Numbered from the stretch's first letter, positions 37,576-51,100 are shown. The stretch: DNA of 64,000 nt from Datisca glomerata (GCA_003255025.1 QANY01013423.1:919779-983778), one strand, 5' to 3'. Notes: generated by a model from the letters alone, not told the origin. Program-made: numbers and translations.

Positions 37576-38140
37576 TCTCTTAGGCTTGTGCGGCTACCTT
37601 CGGGTGTTGAAAAAGTCATTGATTCCCGATGTCGAGCTACTAAAGGAGGTAGACCTTCGATGTCACCTTTCTTCTTCTTTTCTTCATTTTGGATCTGAAA
37701 ATGGAAGAGTTGTGTGACTAAAAAATCCAAAGGAGGTTCATGGCCAAGGGTAAAGATGCCCGAGTAACGGTTATTTTGGAATGTACTAGTTGTGTTTGAA
37801 ACGGTCTGACAAAAAAAACTCCATTCCACCCTATTGTAAGCCTTTTCCATGTCTACTTGATGCTCATCCACCCCCCCCCCTTTTTAAAGGAATTCATCAG
37901 CTCATGAGCTATCAGGATGTTGTGAGAAATTAGTCTCTTAGGCACAAAGGAGAGCACCCTGCCCCTGATAAATCTGCTTTTCCAGGAGGGGTCTCATCCT
38001 CTGTTGACTAGGATTTTTTAGAAGACCTTATAAGCCACATTACTGAGGCTGATGGGACGAAATTGATTGAGGGTTTCAGGACTTTTGGAGAATCAGGGTT
38101 ATGCAGGTTCTGTTCAGCTCTTTGAGCAAGTGGCCAGAGT
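37576..38140 (-). mobile_element. LINE (L1-type) reverse transcriptase fragment
   Basis: On the minus strand the sequence reads as part of a plant L1 reverse transcriptase: INFRPISLSNVAYKVF, then FVPKRLISHNILIAHELMNSF, then an MEKAYNRVEWSFF-like block, in that order and with frameshifts and stops. It replaces or interrupts the copia LTR between ATACGATCCGTT and AAAGCTTGG. No poly-A tail and no target duplication are visible, and both ends of the LINE are missing. Confidence 0.78.
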
Positions 38141-39225
38141 AAAGCTTGGATTATAAATTTTGTAAGATCATGTTTTCATCCATCCATATCACTGAATCTC
38201 CAAAACAAAATTCATTAGTCTGTTTTCGAAACAAACCTTAACGAGTGAATCAAAAAATCTAGTAGGTATGCACATGAGTTCATGACTACTCAGGATTCAG
38301 ACTGATCTACATATCATCATCGAATTGATGTGTATTAAATCTTTATGATAAACGACACGTCATATATAATCTCATTACATAAAACACATTTACTAATATG
38401 TATATCCACTTCAATGATCCAGATCTAGATCATATGCATTCATAATACTTAGTAAATCGTACTTACAACCATTCATTAAAGATTTCATATTTTAATATGT
38501 TGCTGATAATTTTATTCATGGTCTTAATTCTCTCGTACTAATACAAAATCATAATCTCATTAATGAATATGAAATTTTCAGATATTTAAATAAATTATTC
38601 AACATTAATTTAAAATAACAATTATAAGAAAAATGCAATCATTATTAAATTTTATATCAAAATGTCAATACACATGTTTTGAATGCATAACCCCCAACAT
38701 ATTGCCACTACATAATGTCAGTCTATTGTCATGAACAGTGGCCTAAATCAACTTTGCATACTGTTGCACCACCAATAGTAAGACCCAAACTCGGTTGACC
38801 TAAAAAGCTCGAAAAAGGGTAAAGGGGAGGATGCAGCCGTTTATCAATGTAGTTATAAGTCTAGATCACTTAAATGTTCCAATTGTCTAGTTGTCGTGGG
38901 TATTTGAAACTATCTCCTTGGTGGGTAGTTTGTATGGTAACCAGGTTTCGACCAGGGTGCCAAGAATTCTCAAGAGATGTCCGACGACGATAGTACCAGT
39001 TGAGAATCTTCAAAAAGAAATTTTTTTGAAGGAGAATGTAAGTTGGTGAATTATGTTGACAAGTTAATTTATATTACTTTCACATATACTAATTTATATT
39101 TCTTGCATTTTTAGTTGACAGTTCTTTCTTTGGTCCCTACTGAGGAGGAAGAAGAAAAAAGTTATTGGAGATCAGTAATTGGAGAGAAGGTATGTTCAAA
39201 ATCATTTTCTACTCTTATTCTTCTT

Positions 39226-39655
39226 GAACACGGACATCGTGTAGACTACACGATGATTACACGGACCTCGTGTGGTCATCGTGTAGACTACACGATCGGT
39301 TACACAGACCTCAAGAATCTCTCGTGTAAACTACATGATGGTTACACTGACCTCGTGTAGTCATCGTGTATATACATGATGGTTACTCTGATCTCATGTA
39401 GTCATCGTGTATATCAGTGTAACCATCGTGTAGTCTACACGAGGGATACTCGAGGTCCGTGTAACCGACCGTGTAGTCTACACGATGACCACACGAGGTC
39501 TGTGTAACTGATCATATAGTCTATATGAGGTCCGTGTAACTGATCGTGTAGTCTACACGAGGTCCGTGTAACCGATTGTGTAGTCTACACGAGGTCCGTG
39601 TAACCGATCATATAGTCTACAAGGTGAGTACACGAAGTCGTGTACCCATCGTGTA
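39226..39655. repeat. Palindromic CGTGTAG/CTACACG repeat array, copy 1
   Basis: A 430-bp array of short units built from TCGTGTAGTCTACACGA and GTGTAACCGATCGTGTAG variants, with unit length about 30-40 bp. It fills most of an intron of the Ulp1-like gene. The same motif recurs at four further places downstream. Units are self-complementary, so either strand could fold into hairpins. Confidence 0.85.
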
Positions 39656-40079
39656 GTCACCCTTTTTTGGTTTGTCGGCTTAATATTACATATTTTTTTA
39701 GCCGACGCCTTCTCATTCACCCTTTCCAGTAGAAGAGGAAGCTAATAAGGAGGAGGAGACCATTGAAAATGAAGAGGAGGAGAAGAAGAAGACGAGGAAG
39801 AGGTCCAAGGAGACCATTGAAAAAATAGAGGAGAAGAAGATTATGTTCAAGAAGTTCAATGGACATGAAGATTGAGTGAGAAAATGTCTTATTGGAATGG
39901 ACCAAAAGATCACTTCAATGGACATGAAGATTTTATCCACACAATCAGACATTTCCTTTGCAATTTCTCAAATTAAAATTTTGATGGATCATCCGGTAAC
40001 ATCTAGGCCAGATGATCACTCATTATGTCATTGATTTGTCATGATGATGGCTAGCGATGGGGAGGAGACAAAGACAGAG

Positions 40080-40316
40080 AAGGAATAGAAAAAGAATGAA
40101 GAAGAAGAGAATGATGAAAAAGAAGAAGATATGGTAGAGAAGGAAGAAGAAGAAGAAGTGGTAAAGAAGGAAGAAGAAGAAGAGAATAAACAGAAGGAAG
40201 AAGAAGAAAAATATGAAAAACAACAACAACAACAACAACAAGAAGAAGAAGAAGAAGAAGAAGAAGAAGAAGAAGAAGAAGAAGAAGAAGAAGAAGAAGA
40301 AGAAGAAGAAGAATAG
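40080..40316 (+). repeat. GAA/GAG-rich low complexity encoding a long poly-Glu run
   Basis: In the Ulp1-like frame this encodes Glu/Lys-rich sequence, seven Gln codons (CAA runs near 40221-40241) and then more than twenty consecutive Glu codons to 40315. Similar A/G-rich sequence continues to about 40670. The opposite-strand Phe/Ser-rich frame is an artefact of the same composition. Confidence 0.8.
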
Positions 40317-42123
40317 AATTTAGAAGGACAAGAAGAAAAAGAAGGAAGAGAAGGTGAGAAAGAAGAACAAGAAAAAGAATGAAGAGAAGAAGAATAAGAG
40401 AAATAAGGTAATAATGAGGAGGAAGGTGAAAAGAAGGAATATGAAAAAGAGAAAGAAGTTATAAAAGAGAGAATAAATAGATAAGAAAAACAAAAAACAA
40501 AAAAAAGAATAAGAAGAAAAATAAATACACAAAGAAGAAGAAAAAGAAGGGAAGAAGGTGAGTAAAATAAGAAATATAAGAAAGAAAGTGGAAGAACTAA
40601 AAGAAATAAAAAAAGAAGAAGAAGCTGAAAAAAACATAAGAAGAAGAAGAAGAAAAAGAATTAATAAAAATGTTCCATCGATAATATCTGCATTGATGGA
40701 TTCAGTTCAATCAACGGAGCACTCCAACATGGAGAAGAAGAAGAGCTTATCTGCCTTGATGAACTCGGTAAGAGAAAGATAAAGAAATCTTGGGTCCTAG
40801 AGTCACCTATTTGGGAAACCGTGTTGGAATATGTTCATAAAATACCATGTAATACTGCTCATACTGGTACTGTTCACCGCTGGCCGCCACTCACTGCCGC
40901 TACCATGTGTTGTCATTTGCACGGTAGAGTCCTAATCGGATTGGAAAACCTACAAGTTTTGAAAACCCATGGTTTTAGGAAATCTAGGGTTTTTGAAATT
41001 CAAATTTTGATGTATGATTTCAAAATTAATTTTAATCCCTTATTTAGTTTTAATTTAATTTGGTAGATTTTTCATCACTTGTATAATTGTCATTTACTTT
41101 AAAATTGTTTTCAAAATAAATCAATTTACTAATTACTTTGTAATTTGTTTATCAAAGTAGAAATATGTTAGAAAATTAAAAAAATTAAATTGAAAATTAT
41201 TTCTTAAAATGGGACTAATATTTTGTAAAGTGTGACAAAATGGTGGGACAACACGGAGACGAAGGAGTGAATTGCAGACGCCATGGAGATTAGTTCATAA
41301 ATTTATTTATTATTATTTTATTAGTTGTAATTAGAAATGAGTCGATAGGGAGGTTAAATTTAAATGTATGATTTAATTTTAATCGTGCATCAGAACATGC
41401 CATATAGATTAGGGATATGTCAATATCAAATTACCATGCAGCATGTACATGCATCATTGTAAATTAATTGATAATGGTTATTATTTAATTACAATGTGAA
41501 ATTTATAATGGTTATTATTTTAAATGGAGATTTAAAATTAATAAAGGATTTATAAATTTCATCACGTTTTTCAAATTAATAGAAATTATGTTTTTTGAAA
41601 AACATTAAAAATCCAATTTTTTCAAAAACTAAGTAGGATGGTGTTACGTTGAAACGTTCCCAAAGTCTTCAACGCAAACTTGATTGTGCCATGAGGAAGG
41701 GTTAGAACCGCCCATAGCGGTGCTCACTTAAATGTGAGAAACTTTGAAACCATTTCTCTTTGAGTCATCGAGTTGCTTCAGAAGCTAAGACTTCTAAATG
41801 GAGTGGTGGGGCAGGGTCGTCTCATAGACGGACTGTTAGTCCATAGCAACCTTTAAGAATCGATGCGTTGGTTAAACACTTAGACTGAAGTACATTGAAA
41901 TCTCCCCATAGGGGCTATTCAATGGGGCCAAGGTGATCGAAATCATTGGTAATTGGTTAACCTAGATGTGGAGACATTTGAGCGTTGACCAAACGAGAGG
42001 AGTCTCGATGCGATAGAAGATAGTTTGGACTTCATCCCTCGATAAGATAAGCTATCATTTTTTATCATAACAACATGGAGGAAATATTTTTTAATGGATT
42101 TTAAAATATTTATTAGTTGCATA

Positions 42124-44392
42124 TGTTGGGGGTTATGCCCTTAAAGCATATGTATTGATATTTTGATATGAAATTGAAAGAGGATTACATTTTTCTTATA
42201 ATAGTTCTTTTAAATTATTGTTGAATAATTTATATAAATATCTGAAATTTTCATATTCATTAACGAGACTATGGTCATATATTAGTACAAGAGTATTAAG
42301 ATCATAGATAATGAATAAAATTGTCAGCATCATATTTAAAGTATGGAATCTTTAATGAATGATTGCTAGTACGGTTCACTAAGCATTATGAATGCGTGTG
42401 ATCTAGATCTGGATCATTGATGTGGATAGACTTCTTAGTGAATGTACTTTATACAATAAGATTATATATGACAAGATCGATGTGAATTCATATCTTTATT
42501 AACGTGCCGTTTATTATAAAAATTTAATACACATCAATCCGATGATCATATATAGAACAGTCTGAATCTTGAATAGTCATGAACTCATATGTATGTCTAG
42601 TAGATCTTTTGATTCATTCGTTAAAGTCTATTTATTAATCAGGCTAGTGACTTTTGTTTTGGAGATTCAGTGATGTCGATGGCTCGAGACATTATCTTAC
42701 AAGATTTGGAATTTAAGCTTTCCTAACGGATCGTATATTGGTTCCCTTAAGTGTTAATTCTAGAGCTGAATGGTTATTGAGCTCAAATCTATAATAAGAT
42801 TATAAATTAGTCATTCACTAGTGGATTAATGATACTTAAAGATCAAAAGGTAATTAGAAGGGTAAAATGGTAATTTTGACTAATTCTAATTTACGAACGA
42901 ATAGTTAGAGGACAAAACTACATGAAATGATTATGTTAATAGACTACATGAGAATACTCTATAAATATATTCTATAATCTCTAAAAGTGCAATTCTATCT
43001 TTATAGTGCAATAATAATAAAATTAATAAATAAGATTATTTAATTGAAGAATTTAATTAATAATCTGATTTATTAAAGCTTGGATTATAGGTCCACAGTT
43101 CCCAAGTCACATCTGTACTACAGTGTCTACGGTGTAAATATTTCAGGACATGAGAAAAGAAGTGACTTACAAAATGAATTTTTATTCTATGGCAAGTACA
43201 TAATTTTCAGATAATTATATGTCATTAATTAATTAAAAATTAATTAATTGAAGTATTTATATATTTAAATATAATCTTTGGAAATTTTATATATATAAAT
43301 AATTATCATTTTTTAATTATCGATAAGTAAGACGGAATATCTAATTTGTTAAATTAGATAATTAAATTATTATTATATAATAATTTAAATCAACTAAATA
43401 TGTTATTTGTGAAATAACAGATAAGTTAGTTGATAAAGATAATCATATATGTTAATTTTAAATTAATTGATATCTAGATCATTATCTAATTAAAATAAAT
43501 ATTTAATTCATAGTAATTACCACATGTCAATCACCGATATGATATCAGGAATTGACATGGACTATTGTAGTGTCACGTGGCACTACAATAGTGAGTGTGC
43601 AACATTATAGTGCCACATGACACTACAGTGGTATCGTGAGGCGTAGTGTTGTAAGGCACTGTGCTGGCTCACGGCACACTACAGTGCCATGTGAAACTGC
43701 AATAGGTAATTTTATAATTAAATATTATTTTAGTTTATCTCTAAAAATCTTATACACTATTATCTAGAATATATACAGATATTATTCTAATGGCCTCAGT
43801 AGTTGAACGATTTTTAGAGAATTAGATGATCAGATCATCAGTTCACCAATTAAGAGTTGAATTGAGAACACGATTGGTATTAGAGAGATTTTTTTCTGTT
43901 ATTAAATGTTAATCAAATCTCTAAAAGAATAATCATCACGTTCTTTTAGAGAATCGTCTCACTACAGTCCTTCTCCGTATTCTCTAGATCTCAAGTGTTG
44001 AGAACATCTAGAGACAGAAAAAGTGTTTTGTAATATTTTACATATCCACACACGTCCTAGTGCGTTGAGAATTGACTTGAAAAATCTTGGAGTCTAATGG
44101 TCGTTGGAAAAATGTTGTGGGAATGGAGGATCTATCGATTTTTGTAAAGACACTTGATATAGACTACAAGAAAAATATGACTCCTAACCTTGTATGTTGT
44201 AGATTTAATTTATAAATATATAATGGATCATCACTAATTGAAAAATAGTTTTCAGCAAAAGTTTTTATTTGGTTATCGTAGCATTGCGTAATTTATGATT
44301 TATTAAAAGATTCATTTTTATTAAAAATTTAATTTTTTTTAAAAGCCACGCGCCTCCACTCTTCCGTCACGCACGCGCCGCGACAACCAGCA
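42124..44392 (+). repeat. 5' LTR of element A
   Basis: 2269 bp, starts TGTTGGGGGTTATGCCC and ends CAACCAGCA two bases before the first primer site. It contains a palindromic block near 43560-43700 with repeated AGTGCCACATGGCACT-type motifs. Homologous to the solo LTR, the 3' LTR and LTR C. Confidence 0.88.
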
Positions 44393-47090
44393 AGTGATAT
44401 CAAAGCTGTCTTTATATATTTATATGTTAAATGTTGTGTGAATTTTCTTGCATTATTCATATAATAAGAGATATATATGATGATGGATGGTTATATTTTT
44501 TTATTGTATGAAAAATAATGGATCGTTAATTATATGATGATTATTGGGTTAAATTTTATTTTAATTTTTTCTAGATCTTGTGTAAGCCGAATTGAGACGT
44601 ATGATTTTTCGTAATTTTATTTTGAATATTATTATAATTATTCAAAACGTGAGAAAACAAAGAGCGCACGAGACGACCGACAGAAATTTATTGTTCATCC
44701 AAGAATACGTTGTTCACTTCATAAATTTACTGTTCCGGCAGAGGTGAACAGTACAGGCGGCTGCCGGCAGTGAGACGGGTAGCAGTGGTGATAAAAAATG
44801 ATCGGAGAATCCAATTATCGGTGACAACTGTTGTCACATTTTAGGAAAGTTTCCAACAAACCATGCAACCAACTCCATCACCTAAGTGTTTCATTAAAAC
44901 TCAAACTCTTTTAATTATTCATTTAGATTTTGAAATTAATGTAATTTTAAAATTAACTATTAATTTTTGTTTTTTTTTAAATTAAAAATTAATAGGTTGA
45001 TTAGGTTTGACCCAAGTTTGACCGAATCAAATAAAATATTTATTTAATTAAGTCAAAGTCAACTATCTCGAAAAGGGATAAATATAGAAATTATTTTAAT
45101 TAAAAAATAATATTTTTAATTAAAAATGGTTTCGTTCAAAGCTTGAAGATTGTGAAGATGGACAACAGGAGGAAAACGCAATATTTGGGAAATATGTATT
45201 CTTGAAGTCCGCTTTGTAGTTTTATTTTTTTATTTCAATGGTTGTAGTTTTTAATTTTTTTGAAAGGCCATGCACCTCCACTCTTACGTCACGCACGCGC
45301 CGCGACAACCAGCAAGTGGTATCAAAGCAGTCTTTATATATTTATATGTTAAATGTTGTGTGAATTTTCTTGCGTTATTCATATAATAAGAGATATATAT
45401 GATGATGGATGGTTATATTTTTTTATTGTATGGAAAATAATGGATCGTTAATTATATGATGATTATTGGGTTAAATTTTATTTTAATTTTTTCCAGATCT
45501 TGTGTAAGTCGAATTGAGACGTATGATTTTTTGTAATTTTATTTTGAATATTATTGTAATTATTCAAAACGTGAGAAAACAAAGAGCGCACGAGACGAAC
45601 GACAAAAATTTATTGTTCATCCAAGAATACGTTGTTCACTTCATAAATTTACTGTTCCGGCAGAGGTGAACAGTACAGGCGGCTTCCGGCGGTGAGACGG
45701 GTAGCAGTGGTGATAAAAAATGATCGGAGAGTCCAATTATCGGTGACAACTGTTGTCACATTTTAGAAAAGTTTTTAACAAACCATGCAATCAACTCCAT
45801 CACCTAAGTGTTTCATTAAAACCCAAACTCTTTTAATTATTCATTTAAATTTTGAAATTAATGTAATTTTAAAATTAACTATTAATTTTTGTTTTTTTGA
45901 AAGTTACAAATTAATAAGTTGATTAGGTTTGACCCAAGTTTGACCGAATCAAATAAAATATTTATTTAACTAAATCAAAGTCAACTATCTCGAAAAGGGA
46001 TAAATATAGAAATTATTTTAATTAAAAAAATAATATTTTTAATTAAAAAGGGTTTCGTTCAAAGCTTGAAGATTGTGAAGATGGACAACAGGAGGAAAAC
46101 GTAATATTTGGAAAATATGTATTCTTGAAGTCCGCTTTGTAGTTTTATTTTTTTATTTCAATGGTTGTAGTTTTTAATTTTTTTGAAAGGCCACGCACCT
46201 CCACTCTTCCGTCACGCACGCGCCGCGACAACCAGCAAGTGGTATCAAAGCTATCTTTATATATTTATATGTTAAATGTTGTGTGAATTTTCTTGCATTA
46301 TTCATATAATAAGAGATATATATGATGATGGATGGTTATATTTTTTTATTGTATGGAAAATAATGGATCGTTAATTATATGATGATTATTGGGTTAAATT
46401 TTATTTTAATTTTTTCCAGATCTTGTGTAAGTCGAATTGAGACGTATGATTTTTCGTAATTTTATTTTGAATATTATTGTAATTATTCAAAACGTGAGAA
46501 AACAAAGAGTGCACGAGACGAACGACATAAATTTATTGTTCATCCAAGAATACGTTGTTCACTTCATAAATTTACTGTTCCGGCAGAGGTGAACAGTGCA
46601 GGCGGCTGCCGGAGGTGAGACGGGTAGCAGTGGTGATAAAAAATGATCGGAGAGTCCAATTATCGGTGACAACTGTTGTCACATTTTAGGAAAGTTTCAA
46701 CAAACCGTGCAACCAACTCCATCACCTAAGTGTTTCATTAAAACCCAAACTCTTTTAATAATTCATTTAAATTTTGAAATTAATGTAATTTTAAAATTAA
46801 CTATTAATTTTTGTTTTTTTGAAAGTTAAAAATTAATAGGTTGATTAGGTTTGACCCAAGTTTGACCGAATCAAATAAAATATTTATTTAACTAAGTCAA
46901 AGTCAACTATCTCGAAAAGGGATAAATATAGAAATTATTTTAATTAAAAAAATAATATTTTTAATTAAAAAGGGTTTCGTTCAAAGCTTGAAGATTGTGA
47001 AGATGGACATCAGGAGGAAAACGCAATATTTGAGAAATATGTATTCTTGAAGTCCGCTTTGTAGTTTTATTTTTTTATTTCAATGGTTGT
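44328..47090 (+). repeat. Triplicated LTR-end/primer-site/leader unit of element A
   Basis: Three nearly identical tandem units of about 922 bp (about 44328-45248, 45249-46170 and 46171-47090). Each has the last 60-70 bp of the LTR, a primer-binding site and about 850 bp of leader ending near GGTTGTAGTTTT. Primer sites begin at 44395 (TGATATCAAAG), 45317 and 46240 (both TGGTATCAAAG). The sibling element C has the unit once. The junction falls at a short T-rich match between leader and LTR. Confidence 0.92.
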
Positions 47091-48172
47091 AGTTTTGAAA
47101 TATCTAATAGTCAATTGGTCTATTATTATTTTATTTAATTGTTAAATAATTGTTTAATTGTTATGTTTGATAACATGTCCATGCATTAGTCGATCACATG
47201 CCATACATAAAAATCTCACACAGTTTTATTTAATCATTCATATCATATGTAGAAACATGATTTATTAGCATTATCTTAAAATGTTTATATGTATTGTTTT
47301 ATGAAACCAATTGCATGTAAACTGCTAGGTTTTAACTAGTTAAACTTGGTAAATACACCACACTAAAGGCTATATAATAACATTTAGGTTAGCATACTTT
47401 AGTAAAAGATTTTTATTAAAGTTTGATGAATATAATTAATTAGTCAATCTAAGTTCACCTAATTATGACTCAGGCGCTTCAGAAAGTTAAATGAACTTAG
47501 ACCAATGAGATTGGATTGACTGATAATTAAATATTCATAGGGTTATAATTTTAATTAGTAATTAATTTGGAATTAATTGATTAGTTAAAATAGAAACACA
47601 TTATCCTAAAATAGTGAGTGGAAGAAGGTTGACATGTCATGTAACTTATGGTTTCCATCATTAGTACAACACCGTGAGGTGGAGTGAGGGTCTCGCGATG
47701 ACTTTGTTTTCATCCCCCTAAAGAAGGTTTCGAGCCGTATCAACACTAAGGTTAGAATTCTTAAGAAGATAGGAGGAAGTGATGTAGTCTAGTTTTGACC
47801 GACCCTAAGATGACATATTTTAAATGAAGTCATGAAATCTGAAATGATGGGTTACACACACAAAATCACAATTAAGCTTTCATGTGGATAGTTGTAACTT
47901 GACCGAACAAGCGATACCTTATTGTTAAAAGATAAAATATGAGATATTTTAAGTTTTAACTAATAAGGATGAGAGCGTATCATAGACAGTCTGAGCTTAA
48001 TCTGACCGACCCTAAGACGACACATTAATCGTGAAGTTGTTTTATCGTGATTAGTAAATGCTAAATTTATGTGTTTATTATTATTGCATTCATGCATCAC
48101 GTTTACTTTTTGAATTCTAGATATTTATCAAATATTGAATCATATATGTTTTAAATTCTAGTTATCAATATT
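47091..48172 (+). other. Remaining 5' leader of element A
   Basis: Single-copy untranslated leader between the triplication and gag. It closely parallels 62830-63899 in element C, including CATGCATTAGTCGATCACAT and GACCGACCCTAAGA. No open frame of note. Confidence 0.7.
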
Positions 48173-51100
48173 ATGTCTACCGTGGGCAACTCTGTTACGG
48201 CTTTACGCGCTCTTAAAAAAATTGAATGGTGATAATTTTGTACGTTGGAAATCAAATAAGAACTTAATGCTGATTTGTGAGAACCATAAGTTCATTCTTA
48301 CTAAGGAATGTCCTGCGGAGCCTACTGCTAACGCCCTAAGAATGTTATGGACAAATATGATGCTTGGATCATATAAAATAACAAGGCAGAGTGCTACATG
48401 CTTGTGAGTATGAATGATGTTCTGACAACTAAGCTTGGAGACTGCTTATGAGATTATGGAATCTTTACAGGCAATGTTTTTTCGATCAAAGTTGTCATGA
48501 GGCCACTAGGAGCTATCTAACAACTAAGATGAGGAAGGGTACTTCTGTTCAAGAACATGTTTTGAATATGATCAACATAATGCGCAAGGCAGAAGTACAT
48601 GGAGAGAACATTGATGAGCAGACTCAAGTTAACATCATACTATAGTCACTCACACTAGCTTTTTCTGAGTTCACGACCAACTATGTTATGAACAAGTTAC
48701 AATTCAACATGACCCAATTGTTGAATGAACTACAGACTTTTGAGTCATTCAACATGACCCAATTGTCGAGCTAAAGCCTCCTTCCAATATTGTTAAGAAC
48801 AAGAAAAGGAAGAAGAACGATGGTAAGGACAAGAGTAATAACAAAAGAGTAAAGAAAGTCAAGACATCATCGAAAGTCAAGAAGAACAAGAAAGACAGTA
48901 AGCCCAAAAGAAAGTGTTTCCACTATGGGGTTGAAGGTCATTGGAAGAGAAACTATAACAAGTATCTCTCTGAGATGAAAAAGAAAGGAAAATATGATTT
49001 AATTGTACTTGAATCTTATTTAGAAGAATATGATTTGTCATCATCGATACTTGAGTCAGGAGCCACTAACCATGTATGTTCTTCTTTGCAGATACTTGAT
49101 TCGTCAAGGAAGCTGGCTTATGGCGAGTTCATTTTGAGAGTTGGAAGTGGTGCGCTCGTGTCAACTAAAGCATGAGAGACAGTCCGTTTACTTTTTGGAT
49201 ACTATTATTTAATTTTGAATGATGTTTATTATATTCATGGTTTTTCGAAGAATTTGATTTCCTTTCATTTTTGCAAGAACAGTTATTCGAAGTTTCTTTC
49301 ATTAATAAAGAGTTTATTATTTTTAAGAATGGATTAGATATCTATCATGCTAAAATTATAAACGGATTGTATATGCTTAAACCAATTGAGCACGCGTTAA
49401 ATAATTTTGAATTATTTAAAATAGAAAAACCTAAAAATAACAAAAGACAGAGTTTTTCATGATGATAACACATATTTATGGCATCTTAGGTTGGGACATA
49501 TTAGTCTAGATAGGTTAAACAGGTTAACAAAGCATAGTGCTTTGAGAGAGCTAAAAGTTGGAACTCTTCCTGTTTGTGAATCCTGTTTAGAGGGTAAAAT
49601 AATCAAGAGACCTTTCACAGGAAAGGGCCAAAGAGCCAAGGAACCACTTGAGTTTGTGAATCCTATCTAGTGATGTTTGTAGACCGATCAATGTACAAGC
49701 TAGAGGTTGGTATGAGTATTTTCTCACTTTCATTGATGACAACTCAATGTATGGTTATAATTACATAGTGCATCAGAAGTCTGGAACTTTTGGAAAGTTT
49801 AAAGACTTCAAGGTTGAGGTTGAAAAGTAATTAGGTAAATCATTGAAAACCCTTTGATCCTATCGAGGTGATGAATACTTAGATTTAGAATTCAAGAATT
49901 ATTTGCTGGACTGTGGAATTCTATCCCAACTTACAGCACCTGGAACACCACAGTAAAATGGTGTTGCAGAGAGGAGAAACCAAACCTTATTGGATATGGT
50001 TAGGTCGATGTTAAGCTACTCATCATTTTCACTCACACTTTGGGGATATGCACTACACATGGTAACTTATATTTTGAATGTAGTGTCATCTAAGTATGTA
50101 AGCAACACGCCTTTAGAGTTATGGAATGACTCCAGACCTAGTTTATGTCATTTCCATTTATGGGGATGTCCAGCTCACATTTTTAGACCCAATACCAGAA
50201 AGTTAGGCTCAAGGTCTGAGGTATGCATATTCGTTGGCTATTATCTAGATACTGAAGGTGGATAGTTTTATAGTGACAGTGATAAAAAGGTGTTTGTGTC
50301 AATAAATGCAACCTTTTTTTAGCGTGACTAAATGCAAATCTACAAATCTCGTAGCAAAGTAGTTCTCGAGAAATTAGCGCTTATGAGATCAGATTATCTT
50401 CAATTTCTACTGATAAATGATAAACCAGAGAAACCACAATTCCTGCAATGGAAACCCCGATGCAATAGTGGGAGGGTTGTGAGATAACTAATTAAACTAG
50501 AGGCAAATGTCCTAGTGTCGGACATTAATAAAAATGATCCATTATCTTATGAAGAAGCAATGGATGATCCTGAAAAGGAGAAATGGTAAGAAGCCATGAA
50601 CTAGGAGATGGAATCTATGTATTCCAATTTCGTCTAGGAACTTGTAGATCCACATGATGATGTCAAGCCCATTGGATGTAAATGGATCTTCAAGAAGAAA
50701 AGATGTGCGGATGGGAAATTAGAGACTTTCAAGGCACAGTTAGTAGCCAATGGCTATACACAAAGGGAGGGAGTCGATTATGAAGAGACATTCTCTCTTG
50801 TGGCCATGCTAAAATCCATTCGCATCCTTTTGTTCATAGCCGCTAGTTTTGACTATGAGATATTATAAATGGATGTCAAGAGAGCTTTTCTGAATTAATC
50901 TCTTGAAGAAAAAATCTATATGATGCAACCAAAAGGGTTCGTACAAAAGGGGCAAGATCAGAAAGTATGCAAGTTTCTTAAATCCATTTATGGATTAAAG
51001 CAAGCATCTAGATCTTGAAATCTCACCTTTGATGATATTATAAAGTCTTATGGTTTCGATAAAAATGTTGATGAAGTCTGAGTTCATAAATACACCAAAG

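Larger units (their letters stand above)
34433..38699 (-). mobile_element. Ty1/copia solo LTR, minus strand, with two later inserts
   Basis: Reverse-complement homology to the LTRs of copia elements A and C runs from the LTR end (TGTTGGTCGTAACGGCG at 34433) to its start (CCCCCAACA ending 38699). The exact 5-bp target duplication TATTG lies at 34428-34432 and 38700-38704. No internal copia sequence is present, so it is a solo LTR. Its net length without the hAT and LINE inserts is about 2.2 kb, close to the 2269 bp of the element A 5' LTR. It splits the MULE C-terminal coding region. Confidence 0.88.
33594..38870 (+). pseudogene. Mutator-like (MULE) transposase remnant, catalytic core deleted
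   Basis: A Met at 33594 opens a PB1-like N-terminal domain (LEIYCGGSFEYVLDI to EEIGYGN, to 33770). It is followed directly by sequence from the C-terminal half: RHCVRHFYANYAKIFKG (33800-33850), a frameshift, then NNMAEAFNKMILEARDKPIL (34024-34085) and a SWIM zinc finger with CxC...CxH (KCGCRSWKLTGIPCSHV, near 34300-34350). After the inserted solo LTR the frame continues at 38705 with a QWPKSTLHTVAPP...RPKLG-like tail. The DNA-binding domain and the DDE residues between the two halves are missing, so it cannot encode active transposase. The domain order is that of plant MuDR/MULE proteins. It sits directly upstream of a Ulp1-like gene on the same strand, as in Kaonashi/CUMULE-type elements. 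Confidence 0.8.

Noticed and set aside
40023..40637. Minus-strand Phe/Leu/Ser-rich open frames
   Set aside because: Exact antisense shadows of the GAA-rich acidic region.
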